From: an uncultured Rhodospirillaceae bacterium
GTDB taxonomy: Bacteria; Pseudomonadota; Alphaproteobacteria; Rhodospirillales; Magnetospirillaceae
DNA length: 64,000 bases
Reading direction: 5' to 3'
Assembly (NCBI GenBank): GCA_903901915.1
Contig: CAIUSV010000009.1
Location: forward strand, 1 to 64,000
A program made the position numbers and the translations under genes. Positions 60,612 through 64,000 of this stretch are shown in pieces. Below the pieces are notes generated by a model that was not told where the DNA came from, made no database searches, and saw only the letters and a list, made by a program, of their open reading frames with translations. Every line of letters begins with the position of its first letter. Within the stretch, counting starts at the first letter, position 1.

Positions 60612-61525
60612 CCGCAGATTTAGATCAGGTCATCGCCTTTTCGGTCGGCGGCGGTAGCGTGCGCGGCCGTCTGGTCCGGCTGGGGCCGGCGCTGGACGCC
60701 ATCCTTGACCGCCGCCACGGTTACCCCGAGCCGGTCGGTGCCCTGCTGGCCGAGACCTTGGCGCTGACGGTGGTGCTGGCGGCGGCGCTGAAATACGACG
60801 GCGTCTTCACCTTGCAGGCCCAGGGCGACGGCCCGGTGTCGCTGCTGGTGGCCGATGTCGGCAGCGACGGCGCGCTTCGCGCCCACGCCCGTTTCGACGC
60901 CGCCCGGCTGGCCGGGGTCGAGACCGGTCTCCGCGCCTCGGTGCCGCGCCTGCTGGGCCGTGGCCACCTTGCCTTCACCGTCGATCAGGGACCCGATACC
61001 GAACGCTATCAGGGTATCGTCGAACTGACCGGCGATACCCTGGAGGAATGTGCCCGCAGCTATTTCCGTCTGTCCGAGCAGTTGGAGACCGCCATCGAGG
61101 CGGCGGTGCGGGTGCCGTCGGCAACGGTGGGCTGGGGCGCCTCGGCGCTGATGATCCAGCGCATGCCCGCCGGGGGCGCCAACGCCCCCATCCTGGTGGC
61201 CGAGGATGCCGAGGACGGCTGGCGCCGTGCCGAGATTCTGCTGGGCAGCGTCACCGCCGCCGAGATGCTTGATCCCGCCCTGACGCCGCCGCAGCTGCTT
61301 TATCGCCTCTATCACGCCGAGCAGCTTCAGGTGTTCGGCCCCAAGGCGCTGGAGGCACGGTGCCGCTGTTCGCGCGCGCGGGTGGCGACGACGCTGCGAT
61401 CGATTCCCCGCGACGACGTGCTGGGGCTGATCGACGACACCGGGCGGGTCATCGTCACCTGCGAATTCTGTCGGACCGAACACATCTTCGGCTCGGCCGA
61501 ATTGGAAACCCTGCACGCATCTTGA
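60608..61525 (+). CDS. hslO: Redox-regulated chaperone Hsp33
   Basis: A 305-residue Hsp33 with the C-terminal zinc redox switch: C252, C254 (RCRCS) and C285, C288 (CEFC). Under oxidation the cysteines release zinc and the protein holds unfolded clients. The TTG at 60608 overlaps the argF stop (TTGA); an in-frame GTG at 60599 is the alternative. Note CxC-CxxC is the standard Hsp33 set. Confidence 0.92.
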   Translation: MTADLDQVIAFSVGGGSVRGRLVRLGPALDAILDRRHGYPEPVGALLAETLALTVVLAAALKYDGVFTLQAQGDGPVSLLVADVGSDGALRAHARFDAARLAGVETGLRASVPRLLGRGHLAFTVDQGPDTERYQGIVELTGDTLEECARSYFRLSEQLETAIEAAVRVPSATVGWGASALMIQRMPAGGANAPILVAEDAEDGWRRAEILLGSVTAAEMLDPALTPPQLLYRLYHAEQLQVFGPKALEARCRCSRARVATTLRSIPRDDVLGLIDDTGRVIVTCEFCRTEHIFGSAELETLHAS

Positions 61526-61586
61526 CGTGGTGCGGCGGCGTGCCAATACTGGCCGCAGCTTTCTCCAGGCAAGGGAACCTTTTCCG

Positions 61587-62189
61587 ATGATCGCACGGCA
61601 TCTTCGCCTGCTGGTGGTGGTCGTGGCCGCGCTCGGCGCCACCGCCTGCCAGAACGCCAAGCCTCCCATGCAGAAGCTGCCCGAGATCAGCTTCGCCGGC
61701 GAAAGGCCCTTCCGGCTCGACGTCGCCGAGCTGGAGATCGTGTCCGAGTATGTGCCGCCCGGCCGCAGTCCCAATATCGAGCATCTGATGCCGGTGTCGC
61801 CGTCCGCCGCCATGGAGCGTTGGGCGCAGGACCGGCTCAAGCCCATGGGCCAGCGCGGCAGCGGATTCGCCCGGGTGGTGATCAAGGATGCGAAGGTGGT
61901 CGAGGTGCCGCTGGCCATCGACAAGGGTCTGACCGGCGCCTTCAAGAAGGAGCAGGAAACCCGCTACGACGCCTCGCTTCAGGTGGCGGTCCAGATTCTC
62001 GATACCCGCCACATGCCGGTGGGTGACGTGGTCGCCGGTGCCAGCCGGTCGCGCACCGTGCCCGAGGGGCTGACCCTCAACGAACGTGATCGCATCCTCT
62101 ACGACATCAGCGAAGGTCTGGCCAAGGATATCGACCAGCAGATGAACCAGCTGATTCCCAACTATCTCGGCCGCTGGATCCTCAACTGA
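61587..62189 (+). CDS. Hypothetical lipoprotein
   Basis: A 200-residue lipoprotein with the lipobox ALGATAC and a hydrophobic start. The soluble part contains IVSEYVPPGRSPNIEHLMPVS and RILYDISEGLAKDIDQQMNQLI. It matches a conserved alphaproteobacterial family of unknown function. It may sit in the outer membrane. AAGGGAA lies upstream of the ATG. Ends 1 bp before the convergent trkH. Confidence 0.82.
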   Translation: MIARHLRLLVVVVAALGATACQNAKPPMQKLPEISFAGERPFRLDVAELEIVSEYVPPGRSPNIEHLMPVSPSAAMERWAQDRLKPMGQRGSGFARVVIKDAKVVEVPLAIDKGLTGAFKKEQETRYDASLQVAVQILDTRHMPVGDVVAGASRSRTVPEGLTLNERDRILYDISEGLAKDIDQQMNQLIPNYLGRWILN

Positions 62190-63638
62190 TCACTCGCGCC
62201 AGAAGGCCGGCACGAACAGCACCAGCACGGTGAACAGTTCGAGCCGGCCCAGCAGCATGCCGGCCGACAGCAGCCACTTGGCGGCGTCGGGCAGGGCGGC
62301 GTAGGAGCCGCCGGGGCCGATTTCGCCGCCCAGGCCAGGCCCCAGATTGGCCAGCGCCGAGGCGGCGCCGCTGATCGCCGAGACGAAATCCAGCCCCAGG
62401 AAGGCCAGCGCCATCGCCAGCAGGGCGAACGACAGGGCGTAGACGAACAGGAAGCCCAGCACCGAGCCCAATACCTCCTCGGGAATCGGGCGGCGGTTGA
62501 AGGTGGGGATCAACACCGCGTGCGGCCGCAGCAGCCGGCGCATCTGCACCAGGGCGTCGGCGAACAGGAACTGGAAGCGGAACACCTTGACCCCGCCGGT
62601 GGTCGATCCGGCACAGCCGCCGACAAAGGCGAGAAAGAACAGAATTGCCGCCGGCATGCCGCCCCAATTGCCGTATTCCAGGGTGAACAGCCCGGTTCCG
62701 GTCATCACCGAAACCACGGTGAAGGCGCCGAAGCGGATGGCGTCGAACGGCGCCAGTCCCCGGCTGGTCGCCAACCAGCCGGCCACTCCGGCGGTTCCCA
62801 GCGCCAGCAGGCCGAAATACCAGCGCAACTGGCCGTCGCGCAGCATCGCCGCCGGATTGCCGCGAGCGAGATGGAAGAACAGCAGGAACGGCATGCCGCC
62901 GATAACCATGCCCAGGGTGACGATGATGTCGATGGTGGCGCTGTCGAAATGGCCGATGGATTCGTCCGAGGTGGAAAAGCCGCCGGTGGAAATGGCGCTC
63001 ATGGCGTGGGCCAGTGCCTCGAAGCCGGTCATTCCGGCCAACCACAACAGCAAGGTCAACACCATGGTGATTCCGGCATAGGCACCCAGCAGGGTGACGG
63101 CGATCCGCCGCAGCCGCGAGGTGGCGCGTTCCGCCGGACCCGGCACTTCGAGGCGAAACATCTGCATGCCGCCCACCGCCAGCTCGGGCAGCACCGCCAC
63201 CGCCATGGCGATGACCCCCAGCCCCCCCAGCCAGTTGAGCAGCACCCGCCACAGCAGCAGGCCGCGCGGCAGGCCGTCCAGCCCCCGGATGACGGTGGCG
63301 CCGGTGGAGGTCAGGCCGCTGATCGCCTCGAAGACCGCGTCGGTGGCGTCGAGTTGCAGGGGGCCGTAGATCAGTGGCAGCGCCGCGAACAGCCCCGGCA
63401 CCGCCCAGCCGAAGGTGGCGGCCAGATAGGTCTGGCGCACGGTGCGGCGGCGTCCCTCGGTGCGGGTGCCCAGCACCAGCGCCAGCCCGAAGAACAGGGT
63501 CAGGCCGGCGGAAACCGCGAACACCCGCCATTCCTCGTTATTGTCGCGCAGATCCACCAGGGCCGGCAACAGCATGGCCAGAGCCAGGACGCTGAGCAGC
63601 GTGCCGACCGCCTGGAACACCGGACGAAGGTCGATCAT
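62190..63638 (-). CDS. trkH: TrkH family potassium uptake protein
   Basis: A 482-residue K+ transporter with about ten spans in four pore repeats. Filter-like loops are GLTSTGATVI, SAISTGGFSTSD, SVMTGTGLFTLEYG and GPGLGGEIGPGGSY. It needs a TrkA NAD-binding subunit, not in this window. The ATG at 63638 follows the upstream trkH stop by 5 bp, so the two are one transcript. It is a paralogue of the gene before it. Confidence 0.92.
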   Translation of the reverse strand: MIDLRPVFQAVGTLLSVLALAMLLPALVDLRDNNEEWRVFAVSAGLTLFFGLALVLGTRTEGRRRTVRQTYLAATFGWAVPGLFAALPLIYGPLQLDATDAVFEAISGLTSTGATVIRGLDGLPRGLLLWRVLLNWLGGLGVIAMAVAVLPELAVGGMQMFRLEVPGPAERATSRLRRIAVTLLGAYAGITMVLTLLLWLAGMTGFEALAHAMSAISTGGFSTSDESIGHFDSATIDIIVTLGMVIGGMPFLLFFHLARGNPAAMLRDGQLRWYFGLLALGTAGVAGWLATSRGLAPFDAIRFGAFTVVSVMTGTGLFTLEYGNWGGMPAAILFFLAFVGGCAGSTTGGVKVFRFQFLFADALVQMRRLLRPHAVLIPTFNRRPIPEEVLGSVLGFLFVYALSFALLAMALAFLGLDFVSAISGAASALANLGPGLGGEIGPGGSYAALPDAAKWLLSAGMLLGRLELFTVLVLFVPAFWRE

Positions 63639-63643
63639 TCCGC

Positions 63644-64000
63644 CTACCCCCGCCAATAGCTGCGCGAGAACAGCACCGCCACGGTGAACAGTTCCAGCCG
63701 TCCCAGCATCATTTCCCCCGCCAACACCCACTTGGCCAGCGCCGGCAATGGGCGATAGCTGCCGGTCGGCCCGATGATGTCGCCGATACCGGGGCCGACA
63801 TTGGCCAGCGCCGAGGCCGAACCCGACAGGGCTGTGACGAAGTCGAGCCCCACCACGGTCAATACCAGGGCGAACAGGGCGAAGGTGAAGAAGTACATCA
63901 CCACGAATCCCAGCACGGAATCGAGCACCTGCGACTCGATCGTCCGCTGGTTGTAATGGATGACGAACACCCCGTGGGGATGCAGCAGCCGCTTGAGATG
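63644..64000 (-). CDS. Second TrkH family protein (5' end outside window)
   Basis: C-terminal 118 codons of another TrkH. The final pore loop reads GPGIGDIIGPTGSY and the ending GRLELFTVAVLFSRSYWRG closely parallels the downstream trkH. The frame is open to the window edge (RLLHPHGVFVIHYNQ visible), so the ATG at 63970 is internal. Tandem paralogues suggest a duplication. Confidence 0.9.
   Translation of the reverse strand, partial: HLKRLLHPHGVFVIHYNQRTIESQVLDSVLGFVVMYFFTFALFALVLTVVGLDFVTALSGSASALANVGPGIGDIIGPTGSYRPLPALAKWVLAGEMMLGRLELFTVAVLFSRSYWRG

Overview
The window is high-GC, densely packed chromosomal DNA of an alphaproteobacterium, most likely a Rhodospirillales member of the Magnetospirillum type. 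This is inferred from gene content: an ethylmalonyl-CoA pathway block (ccr, mcd, ecm), the rppH / divergent polysaccharide deacetylase / ctp / envC-like / gpmI run, the argD-argF-hslO run, large two-component and chemotaxis content, and many cytochromes. I saw no rRNA, tRNA, CRISPR array, phage or transposase; it reads as chromosome with one accessory glycan island.

Layout. 1-5924 (minus strand): a chemotaxis operon STAS-cheY-cheA-cheW-MCP behind an unusual array of CGGTAT boxes, preceded by a hemerythrin-like protein that lacks two metal ligands and a FlaF-like protein. 6430-9461: a signalling patch (NarL-type regulator with an altered receiver, HTH-PAS-PAS protein, receiver-HD-GYP phosphodiesterase). 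9615-13480: a diheme cytochrome c, a cytochrome b561 fused to an SHP-type cytochrome c, and a 41-residue membrane peptide, divergent from a PepSY / response regulator / histidine kinase operon that probably controls them. 13563-17545: an LhgO-like oxidoreductase, an exported TM1410/GH114-like protein and an acyl-CoA-synthetase homologue that has lost its catalytic motifs. 17596-21896: housekeeping and envelope genes (mog, YbjQ, extensin-like, rhodanese, K+/H+ antiporter).

22033-38867 is a sugar/surface-glycan island: a bifunctional aldolase/dehydrogenase, epimerase, HAD phosphatase, APH-type kinase, split transketolase, two DegT aminotransferases, a Gfo/Idh oxidoreductase, a second epimerase, a methyltransferase, a polyprenyl-phosphate-type GT2, a polytopic GT-C-like membrane protein, a B12-binding radical SAM enzyme and a hexapeptide acetyltransferase. 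Together they look able to build, modify and export an unusual amino or higher-carbon sugar. This is the best candidate for an undescribed system here.

39034-46501: RNA decapping, cell-wall processing and glycolysis genes. 46652-52488: the ethylmalonyl-CoA pathway block for C2 assimilation, ccr-mcd divergent from ecm. 52485-55175: arsC-like, mscS, recX and an ABC-2 permease. 55191-58232: a secreted Cache protein followed by a PilZ-containing chemoreceptor. 58534-62189: argD, argF, hslO and a lipoprotein. 62190-64000: two tandem TrkH potassium transporters, the second cut by the window end.
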